The notes beneath the pieces are model-generated. The model saw nothing but the letters and a program-made list of their open reading frames with translations, made no database searches and had not been told where the DNA came from. From a virus, in IMG/VR virus record IMGVR_UViG_3300025009_000110, positions 1 through 60,676 of that record: a stretch of 60,676 bases of DNA, one strand, 5' to 3'. The position numbers and the translations under genes were made by a program. Positions 36,893-46,472 of the stretch are shown here, piece by piece (position 1 is the first letter of the stretch; each line of letters opens with the position of its first letter).

Positions 36893-39517
36893 TTAGCTCC
36901 ATTCAAGTGTTATGCCAGCGGTGGCTGCAACGGTGTTGAGTTGCGCCTTATACTGGGTCATGAGGGCGGCAATGGCATCTTGCTTATTGACGATATTCGT
37001 ATCGCGCAACAGACGCTCGATACTGCCGGTAAGCTCCTGGCCCATAGCCCCAGCGGACTGCATGAGAGCCTGAGTTTCGGCGGTGTCGTACTGACTCTGC
37101 GACAGGTAATCCTTCCATTCGTTCTCAAGCTGCAGTCTCTCTTTCGCGGCGGTATCGGCCAGGGTTTGGAGATCCTTCTTGGCAGATATGTCCTGGGAGG
37201 CCAGCGATGCTGTAATCAGCGCGTTATTCTCGAATTTCTTTCGCTCGATATCGGCGAGCTGGTTGTTGACCGACGCCTCAAGGTCCGTGCGCTGTCGCTG
37301 TTGCGCAAGACCTCCATAGAGTGCCGCGTCAGGCGTTGCGATCTGGACAGCCTGTTCCATAGCAGCACCAACCCCGGCCTGGACGGCACCTGACGATTGC
37401 AGTAGCCCCTTAGCCTGATACTTCCTTTCAGCGGCAGCAGCAGCCGCCTGAGTAAGCGGATTATCGGTCCTGATAAGGTTTTCAACCCGCCCCTCAACGG
37501 TGGCGAGTCCTGGCTTGATATATGATTCATCTGGTTTTGCTGGTGTCGCCGCTGACTGGGTTGACTGGCCCTGCGGCAGCTTGAATCCAGGAACTTGTTC
37601 GAAATAATCCGGTTCCGCCATATAGGTAGCCCCCCTTGGCAATTTCAATTTCGGTTGTTTTTCTCTAGTAACTGTAAAGCCGGTGGGCCTTAAAGTCAAT
37701 TCAGGCTCAATAGTAATACCGCCTTGGCTGGGAGGTGGCTGGTAATCGATAACCACCTGGTCACGCAAAAGCAGTTCACCGCCACTAGGCTCAGCGGCGA
37801 CACCGCCAACCTGAATATCCTGTTCGTTATAGTCGATATTCTGGCCGGAAAGAAACCCCTTAAACATATCGACAAAAGAAAACGCCTCTTCTATTGATGC
37901 CAGTCTCTCTGGGGATAGCCTGTCTGAGTACGCCTTCCTTGGGTCGGTGAATTGCAGATATTGCTGGTCGTCAAGTATAACGTTTGGCGGGTCGGCTATC
38001 GCCAGCTGGGCTGATTCTGGTTGCCGACCTACGACCACCACCCCCACCCCCTCTTCCTGGCCTGGTTCTATGTCTTCGGTTTCCGGAAGAGATACATACC
38101 ATAGCGCTGCCTTCCTTGAGGCCCATAGTAAACTCTCTTTCTCCTGCAACTCCCTGAGCAATGGGGCGTAGGCCGAACCCTCTTCGCCCATTAACGTTCC
38201 GGTATATTTCTTGCCGGTAGTGGCTTCATAATCACTTATTATACCGAGCCTCTGCTCATTTATTGCGCGAAGCTGTGAGTTTATACTGTCGGCAGAGGTG
38301 ACTACGTTTTCCTCCTGGGTAGCTGGCTGAACATCGTCGCCCTCGGGAGCCTTCCATGGCTGACCTTGCTCTTCAGGTTGCGCCTCAGGCAATGGCATGT
38401 CTGATATGGCGTCCTGCGGCTCCAGGGCTGGATCTACTGACGCCTCAGGAAGATCAGTTACGGTGCCAGGTTTCTGGCCAGGTGCGAGCAGCGATCCACC
38501 TGGCTTACTTGACGATGGCGCAGCCACCACCTTAGGCGTTTTTTCGCCAGAGGCCAACTGCTGAGCCTTCGTCTTATATGTCTTCGCTGGTTGCCCTGGA
38601 AGAGTGGGCTTCTGCGGCAGCTTCTGAAACTCTGTGACAACTATATCTCGCCTGGCGCTCAGTATATTTAAATCTGTCCTTATTCCGCTGACAATGGACC
38701 TGAACAACTGCCCATCATATTTATTTCCAGACGTAGTTATTAACGCTTCAAGGGCGGATATCTCGCTCTCCATTGCAGCTATTTCATGATCCATCCTGTC
38801 TATATTTTGCGGAGTCGGGGTTGTTCTTGGCACTACGATCTGCGGCCCAGATCTTCTAAAAGCGTGCATTGTTCGCTTTTCTTCTTCCAAGGCTATGATG
38901 GCTGGAACGGCAATAGCTGACGCTGAACTGGCCTTCGTCATTTTATCGTACGGTTCCCCGGTTGTCCTTTCGTACTCCAGTTTTATCTCCTGTATTTTTG
39001 TGTCTATCCCCTTAATGCGCTCATTTAATTCGTCTTGGTAGTCTGCAGACCGTCCGTATGATTCATACCCACCAACCACGTTATTCCTATCACCAACCGA
39101 CTCTATATCCTGCATCGCCTTGTTCAGCGAAAGGTTTAAGGCATTCTTTTCTTTCAGGGCATTCTGCTTGTTGTTTAGTATGGCTACGTATTCAGGAAGA
39201 CCTTCCGAGAGCGAATACAACCTTTGCGCCTCAGCGTCAACGTCTACCCACCCGTATGACCTGTCAGTTCTTATGATAAAAATACCAATTCCTTCATTAT
39301 ACAATTTATTGAATAGATCTATTGAGGCCCGTTTTGCCAACGCATATTGATCAAACACCTCCCTATTCTTGGTGCGGTACTTAAACGCCTCAAGATTAAG
39401 CTGGTTTAGTTCGGAGGTCTTAGCATCGTAATCATACCTAAGATTCTTGTAATCATCAACGAGTGGAGATATTGCGTTTTGCCACTCGTTGATTGAATTG
39501 AAGCCACGAAATGTCAT
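36893..39517 (-). CDS. Large internal virion protein, 874 aa
   Basis: The N-terminal 200 residues are helical coiled coil (LRYDYDAKTSELNQLNLEAF). A second helical block with a repeated feature lies at 220-300 and again at about 420-460 (compare IKLEYERTTGEPYD with GIISDYEATTGKKYT). A Pro-rich linker follows, then an Ala/Gln-rich C-terminal 200-residue helical domain. It is the largest of the core proteins apart from the polyvalent one. A role in the ejection complex is inferred. Confidence 0.7.
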   Translation of the reverse strand: MTFRGFNSINEWQNAISPLVDDYKNLRYDYDAKTSELNQLNLEAFKYRTKNREVFDQYALAKRASIDLFNKLYNEGIGIFIIRTDRSYGWVDVDAEAQRLYSLSEGLPEYVAILNNKQNALKEKNALNLSLNKAMQDIESVGDRNNVVGGYESYGRSADYQDELNERIKGIDTKIQEIKLEYERTTGEPYDKMTKASSASAIAVPAIIALEEEKRTMHAFRRSGPQIVVPRTTPTPQNIDRMDHEIAAMESEISALEALITTSGNKYDGQLFRSIVSGIRTDLNILSARRDIVVTEFQKLPQKPTLPGQPAKTYKTKAQQLASGEKTPKVVAAPSSSKPGGSLLAPGQKPGTVTDLPEASVDPALEPQDAISDMPLPEAQPEEQGQPWKAPEGDDVQPATQEENVVTSADSINSQLRAINEQRLGIISDYEATTGKKYTGTLMGEEGSAYAPLLRELQEKESLLWASRKAALWYVSLPETEDIEPGQEEGVGVVVVGRQPESAQLAIADPPNVILDDQQYLQFTDPRKAYSDRLSPERLASIEEAFSFVDMFKGFLSGQNIDYNEQDIQVGGVAAEPSGGELLLRDQVVIDYQPPPSQGGITIEPELTLRPTGFTVTREKQPKLKLPRGATYMAEPDYFEQVPGFKLPQGQSTQSAATPAKPDESYIKPGLATVEGRVENLIRTDNPLTQAAAAAAERKYQAKGLLQSSGAVQAGVGAAMEQAVQIATPDAALYGGLAQQRQRTDLEASVNNQLADIERKKFENNALITASLASQDISAKKDLQTLADTAAKERLQLENEWKDYLSQSQYDTAETQALMQSAGAMGQELTGSIERLLRDTNIVNKQDAIAALMTQYKAQLNTVAATAGITLEWS

Positions 39518-39521
39518 GTGC

Positions 39522-39974
39522 TTATTTGGCCTTTCTTGCGGTAACTACGGAATCAGCCGCAGATCTTAAAAGCTCATTATCCCTAGCCAGGATAGCGGTG
39601 ATTATCTTTTGAAGCTCGTCCCTTCCAACAGCCTTGACCTTTCCATTCGACATCATGATCTCAGAGTTTGGTAGCAATCCGAGCGAAGCCATGGCGAGCA
39701 TTCCAGCCAACCTGGATCTCTCCATCGGGGTGGCCCTGATAAGCTCACCGTCTACCATAACATCTTCATGCATCGCAGATTCAAGGTCGGCTATGACACT
39801 GGCGACATCGCGCTCTATCTCATCGGTTTTATCGACCTTGAAATCATTGGTCATACCGCCACCATTGACCCATCTCCTATATTCATCCCATTTCCAGCTT
39901 CCAGGACAAATATTTCTCTCCCCAGTAATGGTGTTTCTGACCCTCTTCCTACTGCCGTCCTCGAATTCATACAT
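39522..39974 (-). CDS. Tail-fibre-assembly-like protein, 150 aa
   Basis: A short N-terminal segment (ERNICPGSWKWDEYRRWVNGG) is followed by a helical domain (IERDVASVIADLESAM ... ERSRLAGMLAMASLGLL ... ELQKIITAILARDNELLRSA) reminiscent of DUF4376-type tail assembly proteins found downstream of tail fibre genes. It directly follows the two fibre genes, which fits. The family assignment is from memory of the helical pattern and needs a profile search. Confidence 0.55.
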   Translation of the reverse strand: MYEFEDGSRKRVRNTITGERNICPGSWKWDEYRRWVNGGGMTNDFKVDKTDEIERDVASVIADLESAMHEDVMVDGELIRATPMERSRLAGMLAMASLGLLPNSEIMMSNGKVKAVGRDELQKIITAILARDNELLRSAADSVVTARKAK

Positions 39975-40002
39975 AATTATACTCTCAAGTTAACTATCCT
40001 GC

Positions 40003-41337
40003 TTAGTTTTCCAGCTCAGCATCAATATATATTGTAGACCTATATTGCCCCATGCCCGACCCGTTGGCAACTGCCGTAAAATAATAGAAGTGAGTCCATG
40101 CACCAATGGAACTTGTTGTGCCAAAGTTTATATCGCTAGACGACAAAGTATCCCTGCCGTAATTATACACCCTTGGCATTACCGGCAGGTCGGTTATCAT
40201 TCTGTAGGTCTGTCCAGAGGTAACTTTGCCGCTAAATAACACCTCGACAGTTTGGTAGTATCTTTGGCACATTTTCAACTCTGTCTGCGGTGAGTATAAT
40301 TCGAACTCGCTAGCCGACGAACCTTTCTCTAGTTGTACGTTAGCTATGTCAAAAGTACCCGACTGCTGGCCAAGAGACGCAGTCCTTGAGTCGAAATCAC
40401 CACCAGCATCAAACCAGAATACCAGAGATAGGTAGTCGTTACCATTCCATTCGTCGAACGTATTGCCTTTTATCTTTCCAGAGACGGATGGTATATCGAT
40501 GGACAGCGTAAACTTCTGCCACGAAGCAGTTAAACTTATTTTTTGTGAGCCTATGCCGTATACCGTATCGGACGGAACCACCCCTCCAGTTCCGAAGAAT
40601 TGATACAACTCAATCGCCATATTCCTAATGGCGTCTGATTTGGCCCAAAATGTGAGTGTCGCCATGCCCCCAGACAGCGTTTCGACATTCTCTATCTTCT
40701 GCTCCTTTAAGCAGTAATGATCAATACCGGGAGAGGACGCAACCACTGTCCTTGAAAAGAATTTTGGATTACCAGGTACGTCTGTTTGGCCATTGGCAAA
40801 ATTTTCCCTGGTGTGCGTGGCCAGCGATTGCCATCTACCATTAAGCCACCTGTCGTCAGAGTAATACCCATCTATATCAACCTGGGTAGTGGCCCTCTGC
40901 CATACATTGAATCCGCCATTTATGATTACATTTCTTCTGGCCCAGTTTAGCGTATTCTCTTTGATAAGCACTGTTCCGTCGCTATCTGGGAAGGTGTATG
41001 TTCTCGATGCTGTATTTGAGTTGGTGAAGAATGAAGCTATAGTTCCAATAGCGTTCATTATGTTAATTTTTAATAGAGTAAGTCCTGCGTACCCGTCCGC
41101 GACATCTTTTTTAGTACTATCTAACGATCCTATCCTGGAATTGTATGTTGTGTCAGAGATGGATTCGATACCGTCTGCGGCACCATTGACAGAAACACCC
41201 TGGCCACCGTGACCAACTATAGCTGGAAGCTTGTTCATTCCAGTCTCAATAAGATCGAATTCAGCCCTGATTGGCGAGCTATTGGCCCTAGATCCATCAG
41301 CCGGAACCCCAGCTGCATAATAGTATTCGTTTGGCAT
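40003..41337 (-). CDS. Tail fibre/appendage protein, copy A, 444 aa
   Basis: The N-terminus (MPNEYYYAAGVPADGSRANSSPIRAEFDLIETG) is a typical anchoring segment of podovirus fibres. Then come a short stalk, the conserved SNTASRTYTFPDSDGTV motif and a C-terminal jelly-roll-like domain starting INGGFNVWQRATT and ending in a beta-rich region. A near neighbour of the same length (41341-42672) is a clear paralogue. Probable role: receptor binding or a spike that carries a carbohydrate-binding domain. Confidence 0.8.
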   Translation of the reverse strand: MPNEYYYAAGVPADGSRANSSPIRAEFDLIETGMNKLPAIVGHGGQGVSVNGAADGIESISDTTYNSRIGSLDSTKKDVADGYAGLTLLKINIMNAIGTIASFFTNSNTASRTYTFPDSDGTVLIKENTLNWARRNVIINGGFNVWQRATTQVDIDGYYSDDRWLNGRWQSLATHTRENFANGQTDVPGNPKFFSRTVVASSPGIDHYCLKEQKIENVETLSGGMATLTFWAKSDAIRNMAIELYQFFGTGGVVPSDTVYGIGSQKISLTASWQKFTLSIDIPSVSGKIKGNTFDEWNGNDYLSLVFWFDAGGDFDSRTASLGQQSGTFDIANVQLEKGSSASEFELYSPQTELKMCQRYYQTVEVLFSGKVTSGQTYRMITDLPVMPRVYNYGRDTLSSSDINFGTTSSIGAWTHFYYFTAVANGSGMGQYRSTIYIDAELEN

Positions 41338-41340
41338 AAA

Positions 41341-42672
41341 TCACAACTCCGCGTCAGCTGTATATGTGCTGATGAAATAACCTGCAGTTCCAGTACCAGT
41401 GCTGGCCCTGGTTTCCTCCACGGATGTTGATGTCACCACCGTGGTTCCCACCACAGCGCCAAACCTATTGCTGGCGCTATTGGTAAGCGTAACTGTTGGG
41501 GCTATCCTCATGGCAACCGGGAAGTTACCCTTCGCTATATAGTCATTGGCAACCGTAACGTCTCCAGAGAATGCCAGCCTTGGGGTGTCTGAGGCGTAAG
41601 AATTTCCAAGGAAGTACCTCTGGCATAATTCAAGCTCTTCTCCGACCATCCTCCTTTCAAACTCGGTGGCGGAAGACCCAATTTCGAGCTGGACGTGAGA
41701 GAATTCGTAGGTATTACTCGACTGCCCAAGCGTGTCTGTCCTGGCATTAAAATCAGCGCCAGCATCAACCCAGAATATTACCGCCATGTAATCATTTTCG
41801 TCAGTTCCTAACGTCTTTCCAGCAATACTTGGTATTGAGGCGGTAACCGTGTATTGCGCCCAGTCAGTTGTAATGGCGATCTTATTGACCTCTATTCCAG
41901 TGACCGTGGCTGACGGTGCCCCTCCAGTACCGAAATTCTGTACAAATTCGACAGATATATTTGAGGCAACGTTTGACCTGGCATAGAACGACATGGTTAC
42001 GCTGATCCCAGCCAGCACATGAACGCCCTCTATGCGCTGCTCCTTATTGCAATAATTAGCAGCACCGGCAGCAGACACGGTTACCAATCTGCAGTAATAT
42101 CTCGGCTGATCGGGAACGCCTGTTTGCCCCAAGGAAAACTCCTGCCGACTGTTGGTGAACGTTGTCCCATTATTGCCGATATACCACCTGTCGTCAGATC
42201 CGTAACCGGTAGCCGTGTGGGAGGTGTTTCTTCTCCATAATCTGAAGTCTCCGTTGATAATCCAATTTTTTCTCCCATTAAGTGGCATATCGGTGGTGAG
42301 CGCAACGGTTCCATCGCTATCAGGGAAGGTATAAGTGCGGGAGGCGGTGTTTGAGTTTGTCAGGAATGACGTGAATGTATTGAGGACATTAAGGAAGTTT
42401 ATCTTCAATAAGGTCAATCCTACGAAACCATTACTGGCATTTTTGTTCGCAGACGCCTCTGCGCCCAACCTGGTCCTGGCGTTGGCCGCAGTAAGGGACT
42501 CAAGGGCGGTGGCGCCGGCATTAACAAACACGGCCTCATTAGCGTGAGTGGCGAGAGGCGGCAGCTTGGCGAAGCCAGTTTCGATGGCGTCGAATTCAGC
42601 TCTTATCAATGCCGGATTGCCGAGCGAGTTGTTCGCTGGCGCTCCAGTGCTGTCGTAATATTCATTCGGCAT
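41341..42672 (-). CDS. Tail fibre/appendage protein, copy B, 443 aa
   Basis: Paralogue of the 40003-41337 product: it shares the start MPNEYY, the IRAEFDAIETGFAKLP helix, the identical SNTASRTYTFPDSDGT segment, the INGDFRLWRRNTSHTATGYGSDDRW entry to the C-terminal domain, and the FYARSN and VQLEIGSSATEFE strands. The two differ over most of the middle and C-terminal tip, as expected if they bind different receptors. Both are intact. Confidence 0.8.
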   Translation of the reverse strand: MPNEYYDSTGAPANNSLGNPALIRAEFDAIETGFAKLPPLATHANEAVFVNAGATALESLTAANARTRLGAEASANKNASNGFVGLTLLKINFLNVLNTFTSFLTNSNTASRTYTFPDSDGTVALTTDMPLNGRKNWIINGDFRLWRRNTSHTATGYGSDDRWYIGNNGTTFTNSRQEFSLGQTGVPDQPRYYCRLVTVSAAGAANYCNKEQRIEGVHVLAGISVTMSFYARSNVASNISVEFVQNFGTGGAPSATVTGIEVNKIAITTDWAQYTVTASIPSIAGKTLGTDENDYMAVIFWVDAGADFNARTDTLGQSSNTYEFSHVQLEIGSSATEFERRMVGEELELCQRYFLGNSYASDTPRLAFSGDVTVANDYIAKGNFPVAMRIAPTVTLTNSASNRFGAVVGTTVVTSTSVEETRASTGTGTAGYFISTYTADAEL

Positions 42673-42676
42673 CGAA

Positions 42677-44740
42677 TCACCTCGTGCTCTTTGTCATGTA
42701 AAACTGCAGCAAGCTTCCATTGAAGGTAAGCTCTGCGTCATAGTCGCTGGACCCAGCAAACTTCAGGCCGATATTGGTGGCAAGCCCCATTGTTGGGAAT
42801 TTCTCTGGCACTAACGTTTGGCCATCCCAGTAAAACTGCCCCCACGTGAAAGATCCCCAGAATACGTCACCAAGAGTGATCTCTCTGGTAGTTAGGGCTG
42901 GCTGCGGAGTGTACGCCGACTCGTACTCCAAACTGTAACCAAACTGGAAACTGGCGTATCCTGAGCCGGTAACATCGAGAGTCGTTACGATATACCGCTT
43001 ATAAAAGGTTGGACTACCAAGGCTGTCATGGGCGAGATAGAAGTACCAAGCCCTGGCATCTCCATCAAAACTTGTTCCCTGGAATAGCTCGTAGACGTTA
43101 CCGTCATCGCTGCCGATCATTATGAATTCGTTACCGCCACTGTCCTCCGCTGAGCATACGCAGACCGCCTTGTCGTTAAACTCCTGCTCCATCGCAGAGA
43201 CAAGTTTCGTGCCAACTATGGTACAGAATAGGGCGGTCTTGTCATCGAAAAAGATCATATAGAGGTTCTTCTCGCGGCTGATCGCTGTGGCGGTGATTTG
43301 ATTTTTCTTCGAATCCATGTAGCTGTCAAACTTCACAGACATAGTGGAGTCGGAGAAGTTGCCGTATACCTGCGCGGCGCTCAGCTTGGTAATTCCACGG
43401 TTGTCAACGAATATAGTATCGCCTATCCTCTGGGAAGTCCACTCAAGGGCACCGAGATTCTGCTTGAACGAGACGAGGTTCCAGTCGCTAATGTTGGACC
43501 CGTACAGGATCGACACCTCACTCGTGCTGAATATCGTCAATGCGCTCGTTCCATCTGATCCTGGCTGGGAAATAAACCCGGTAATATGATCGCCAAGGCC
43601 AATCTCGCCAGCGCCGAGAACCAGGATCCATTCATATGGTAGCCCAGGCTGCGAGTGTTGCGCTGACCCACGGAAGGAGAAGAATAGCTGCTGCTTGTGG
43701 ATATATACGTGAGTGGGATAAGAGGTCATCCCCGTCTCGATTGGCATGTAATTCACGCCATCGTACTCGAATCCAAGATTCCTGCCATCACACCCGTACA
43801 TCTTCTGAGTATCCTCAGATCCCGTGAAGTTGCCGTTCGTAAACTCATATCTCCCGCCAGGATTAGGGATAGTGATAGCAGCCGAATCCCCGGCTATGGT
43901 GGCAACATTCAGGTTGGCTCCAACCCTCAGGGTTTCAGCTTGGAATGTGCCGGTCTGCGAGGCGAATACCATTCGTCCTGCAGCGGTGCCAGCGGCCCAT
44001 GATCCCGTGGCCAGTGCGGTCCTACCGACTACTGCGGTTGCGCCCGAGATCTCGCCGGTAATGGTGTCTCCATCGGCGATCACGTAGGTTCCGCCAGACG
44101 TGAAGTCCAGCCTGAGGCCAAGGGCCACTGCGGCCCATCCTGCAGCCGAAGCCTTCCACATACCAACAGCGGTGCCGCCTGCGTTATTCCTGAAGCAGTA
44201 CCAGTTGTCTTTGAAGAACCATACCCCCAAGATCGATCCTGACCCCGTAGGAGGGGCTATATCGGCCCTGTAATTGTCGGCGGCGAGATTCAGGTACTGG
44301 GCGTCGAGTAGTCTTGTGGAAGCGTCCAGAGCAGCCGGTACGGCGCTCATGGTGGCTTGCGTGACACCGCCCACCTTAACCTCTCCCCCATGGAGGTGCC
44401 AGGTGCCAGAGAGCTTAGTGGTTACGAGGTATGTGGTGGCGTTGACAATTACCACGGCAGAGCCTGAGGCGTCATTGTCGGTTACCGTATCGCCAGCGTT
44501 GATTAACCCGGTAATGGTGACGGCGATGATTTGATATACCGCGTCGTGAGGCTTGGGCTTGCCGCTGAAGCGCTCGTAACCGCCAGTGGTACGGTAGCCG
44601 CCGTTGATCCGTTGGTAGACGTTCTTGGACTCCCTGACGGTGCCAGAGGGTATTTGCACCCTGGCCGTCTCGGTGTCAAGCCCGCCTTTATATTCGATGT
44701 ATTTCGTGTCCACCCTTGGGGCGGAAGATTGCTTGGCCAT
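42677..44740 (-). CDS. Tail hub/stabilisation-type protein, 687 aa
   Basis: A beta-rich protein whose N-terminus (DTKYIEYKGGLDTETARVQIPSG, SKNVYQRINGGYRTTGGYERF) is characteristic of podovirus tail proteins placed directly after the head-tail adaptor (P22 gp10-like in position). It continues with repeated Gly/Thr-rich strands and a beta-propeller-like central region. It overlaps the adaptor gene at TAATG, so start 44740 is preferred over a GTG at 44761. Likely part of the short tail tube. Confidence 0.7.
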   Translation of the reverse strand: MAKQSSAPRVDTKYIEYKGGLDTETARVQIPSGTVRESKNVYQRINGGYRTTGGYERFSGKPKPHDAVYQIIAVTITGLINAGDTVTDNDASGSAVVIVNATTYLVTTKLSGTWHLHGGEVKVGGVTQATMSAVPAALDASTRLLDAQYLNLAADNYRADIAPPTGSGSILGVWFFKDNWYCFRNNAGGTAVGMWKASAAGWAAVALGLRLDFTSGGTYVIADGDTITGEISGATAVVGRTALATGSWAAGTAAGRMVFASQTGTFQAETLRVGANLNVATIAGDSAAITIPNPGGRYEFTNGNFTGSEDTQKMYGCDGRNLGFEYDGVNYMPIETGMTSYPTHVYIHKQQLFFSFRGSAQHSQPGLPYEWILVLGAGEIGLGDHITGFISQPGSDGTSALTIFSTSEVSILYGSNISDWNLVSFKQNLGALEWTSQRIGDTIFVDNRGITKLSAAQVYGNFSDSTMSVKFDSYMDSKKNQITATAISREKNLYMIFFDDKTALFCTIVGTKLVSAMEQEFNDKAVCVCSAEDSGGNEFIMIGSDDGNVYELFQGTSFDGDARAWYFYLAHDSLGSPTFYKRYIVTTLDVTGSGYASFQFGYSLEYESAYTPQPALTTREITLGDVFWGSFTWGQFYWDGQTLVPEKFPTMGLATNIGLKFAGSSDYDAELTFNGSLLQFYMTKSTR

Positions 44741-45408
44741 TATACCAACGGTTCCCCCCACGTCACTCTGGGGAGGTACTTCTTCTCCATGCGGCGAAGC
44801 AGCTTTCTACACTCCCTGGTTCCGGTAGCGAACTTGTCAGGCTCTCCATACTCGACAGCGTAGTAGGTCAGGGCCTTCCATATGACTATCCAGTGGTAAT
44901 CTTTGTGGAAAAGAGGCTCGTGTGCGTCTGCGGTCATCTCGTGATGGGCGCGGAAGTACTCCCCCTTGAGGGTATAGGCCAGGTCAGGAATGGGGTAAAG
45001 GACGACTGTATCGTCAGGTTTGATGGAAAAAGCTATCGGCCTGCCCGTCTGGGTCAAGCTGGTGCCGATCTGATAGGCAAGCCGAAAGTCCTTCCATTCC
45101 ATGTAGTAGATCTCTGATTCGTCTGATGCATTCAGGAAGATCCGCCAGTCCTCTGGCGCAAACTCCTGGAAGTCTGATATACTCAGATCCGTCGCAGTAT
45201 AAGATCCGTCAGCCGGGGTCAACACCTTACTGAATTCCTTTCGCAGGAATTGCCAGGTCGTGTGGATACCCTGGATGTCGTTATAAGCCTCGTCCAGCCA
45301 GTCGATGAGTTGGAGGAATTGACCGGTCTGGCCCAAGGTCGTGGTAGGACCGGCGAAGTTTACACCGGCCTTCCTGCTTAATCTCTGCGACATCAACAGA
45401 CGGTCCAT
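44740..45408 (-). CDS. Head-to-tail adaptor, gp4-like
   Basis: The 222-residue product begins with helical segments (LSRKAGVNFAGPTTTLGQTGQFLQLIDWLDEAY), then IQGIHTTWQFLR and a beta/helix domain ending in RRMEKKYLPRVTWG. This layout is that of the P22 gp4-like adaptor rings that bind beneath the portal. The gene is in the expected place, between capsid-region genes and the tail hub gene. It follows the 45411-45863 gene by 2 bases. Confidence 0.75.
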   Translation of the reverse strand: MDRLLMSQRLSRKAGVNFAGPTTTLGQTGQFLQLIDWLDEAYNDIQGIHTTWQFLRKEFSKVLTPADGSYTATDLSISDFQEFAPEDWRIFLNASDESEIYYMEWKDFRLAYQIGTSLTQTGRPIAFSIKPDDTVVLYPIPDLAYTLKGEYFRAHHEMTADAHEPLFHKDYHWIVIWKALTYYAVEYGEPDKFATGTRECRKLLRRMEKKYLPRVTWGEPLV

Positions 45409-45410
45409 AA

Positions 45411-45863
45411 CTACCTCATGGTTTGGGTCATCACCATCTCAAGCCATATTCCGCCACGCGGGTCAGGGTCTGCGATGATCGTGAACGGGTAAGTCTGTCG
45501 CGTGACAGGCACCATAACCAGGCTCGCCGGGTCGAAAGGATCTTGCCGTCTCTGGTCGAACTTCGTCACAACGGAACGGGCCAGGGCCTCGACGTATTTC
45601 CGTTTTACTTTCTGCTTGACTCCACGCATGATAGGCTGGGTATTGCCGTTCACGTTAGGAGTGATAACTCTGAGTGCGCCTTCCTGGTTGTCTTCATAAA
45701 CCATAATCACCAGGATCTGATTCATAAAGGCCTCGAAGTCCTCAATTTGCGTAGGGTCGAAATCATGAACGACCTCGATATTCCTGCCGCCAGTGCCAAT
45801 CTCTGGCATGGTAAGGGGTTGACCTGCATTATTAAGGGTTACGTCGGTTTCTTTACGGGCCAT
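45411..45863 (-). CDS. Hypothetical head-tail protein, 150 aa
   Basis: A soluble protein with an N-terminal beta segment, a helix around LARSVVTKFDQRR and a C-terminal strand-rich portion (YPFTIIADPDPRGG). CAAGGAGAATATC precedes the ATG. The position between capsid-associated proteins and the adaptor suggests a connector or completion protein. It lies immediately after a hairpin at 45887-45924. Confidence 0.6.
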   Translation of the reverse strand: MARKETDVTLNNAGQPLTMPEIGTGGRNIEVVHDFDPTQIEDFEAFMNQILVIMVYEDNQEGALRVITPNVNGNTQPIMRGVKQKVKRKYVEALARSVVTKFDQRRQDPFDPASLVMVPVTRQTYPFTIIADPDPRGGIWLEMVMTQTMR

Positions 45864-45886
45864 GATATTCTCCTTGTTGTTTTAGA

Positions 45887-45924
45887 ATAATGGCCGGAAG
45901 TATAATAACGCTTCCGGCCATTAT
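45887..45924 (-). terminator. Hairpin inside the structural operon, possible attenuator
   Basis: A 12-14 bp stem (AATGGCCGGAAG with CTTCCGGCCATT) around a 10-base loop lies between the genes at 45958 and 45863. In the minus direction it is followed by only a short U-poor run (ATTCTAAAAC), so it may slow rather than stop transcription, or protect the 3' end of the capsid-region message. Confidence 0.55.
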
Positions 45925-45957
45925 AGTTACCACGTCATAACTATGGTATGACTTCTG

Positions 45958-46434
45958 TTAGGACGTCAAACCAACCAGCGGTACGCCCATTGCGATGTCA
46001 TAATAAGTCTCGGTGATACCGCCAGCGTCGAGCGCGGTGGTTCCGGGGGTGAAGGTCACCGCCACGGTTTTCACTTTGACTGCGCCAAACGGACACTTAC
46101 CGGCGTCGGGGGTCGGCCATTCGAGACGGCCAATACCGGCAACCAGCCTGGTGTTCAGGACTTCCACACCCTTAACGCTGGTCACGTTGCCACCGGAATC
46201 CACCTGCATCAAATAGATACAGGTGGTGTCTGCGGCCTGTACGGTGTCAGCGGACAAGGGGAGTACGGTTGCGGCGTCGGCTTTGTGATAGGCGATACCG
46301 TCGATCACGAAGTCAATACCGGCTCCATTCGGCGCGGCAATCGCGGGTCCAGTTTTCGCACCGTCACCGATCACAAGACCGGCCTTCGACAGGCACATGG
46401 TTCCGCCACGGGGATCGTCATTCAGGTTATTCAT
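45958..46434 (-). CDS. Capsid-associated modular protein, one module, 158 aa
   Basis: The product consists mainly of one beta-rich module (GIDFVIDGIAYHKADAATVLP ... AADTTCIYLMQVDSGGNVT ... KCPFGAVKVKTVAVTFTPG). The same plan occurs twice in the 433-residue neighbour. CAAGGAG precedes the start. It lies among the capsid-region genes, so a decoration or head-fibre role is likely. No catalytic residues are apparent. Confidence 0.6.
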   Translation of the reverse strand: MNNLNDDPRGGTMCLSKAGLVIGDGAKTGPAIAAPNGAGIDFVIDGIAYHKADAATVLPLSADTVQAADTTCIYLMQVDSGGNVTSVKGVEVLNTRLVAGIGRLEWPTPDAGKCPFGAVKVKTVAVTFTPGTTALDAGGITETYYDIAMGVPLVGLTS

Positions 46435-46472
46435 AATCTTACTCCTTGAGATTGTTAGTATCTCGTTTATTC

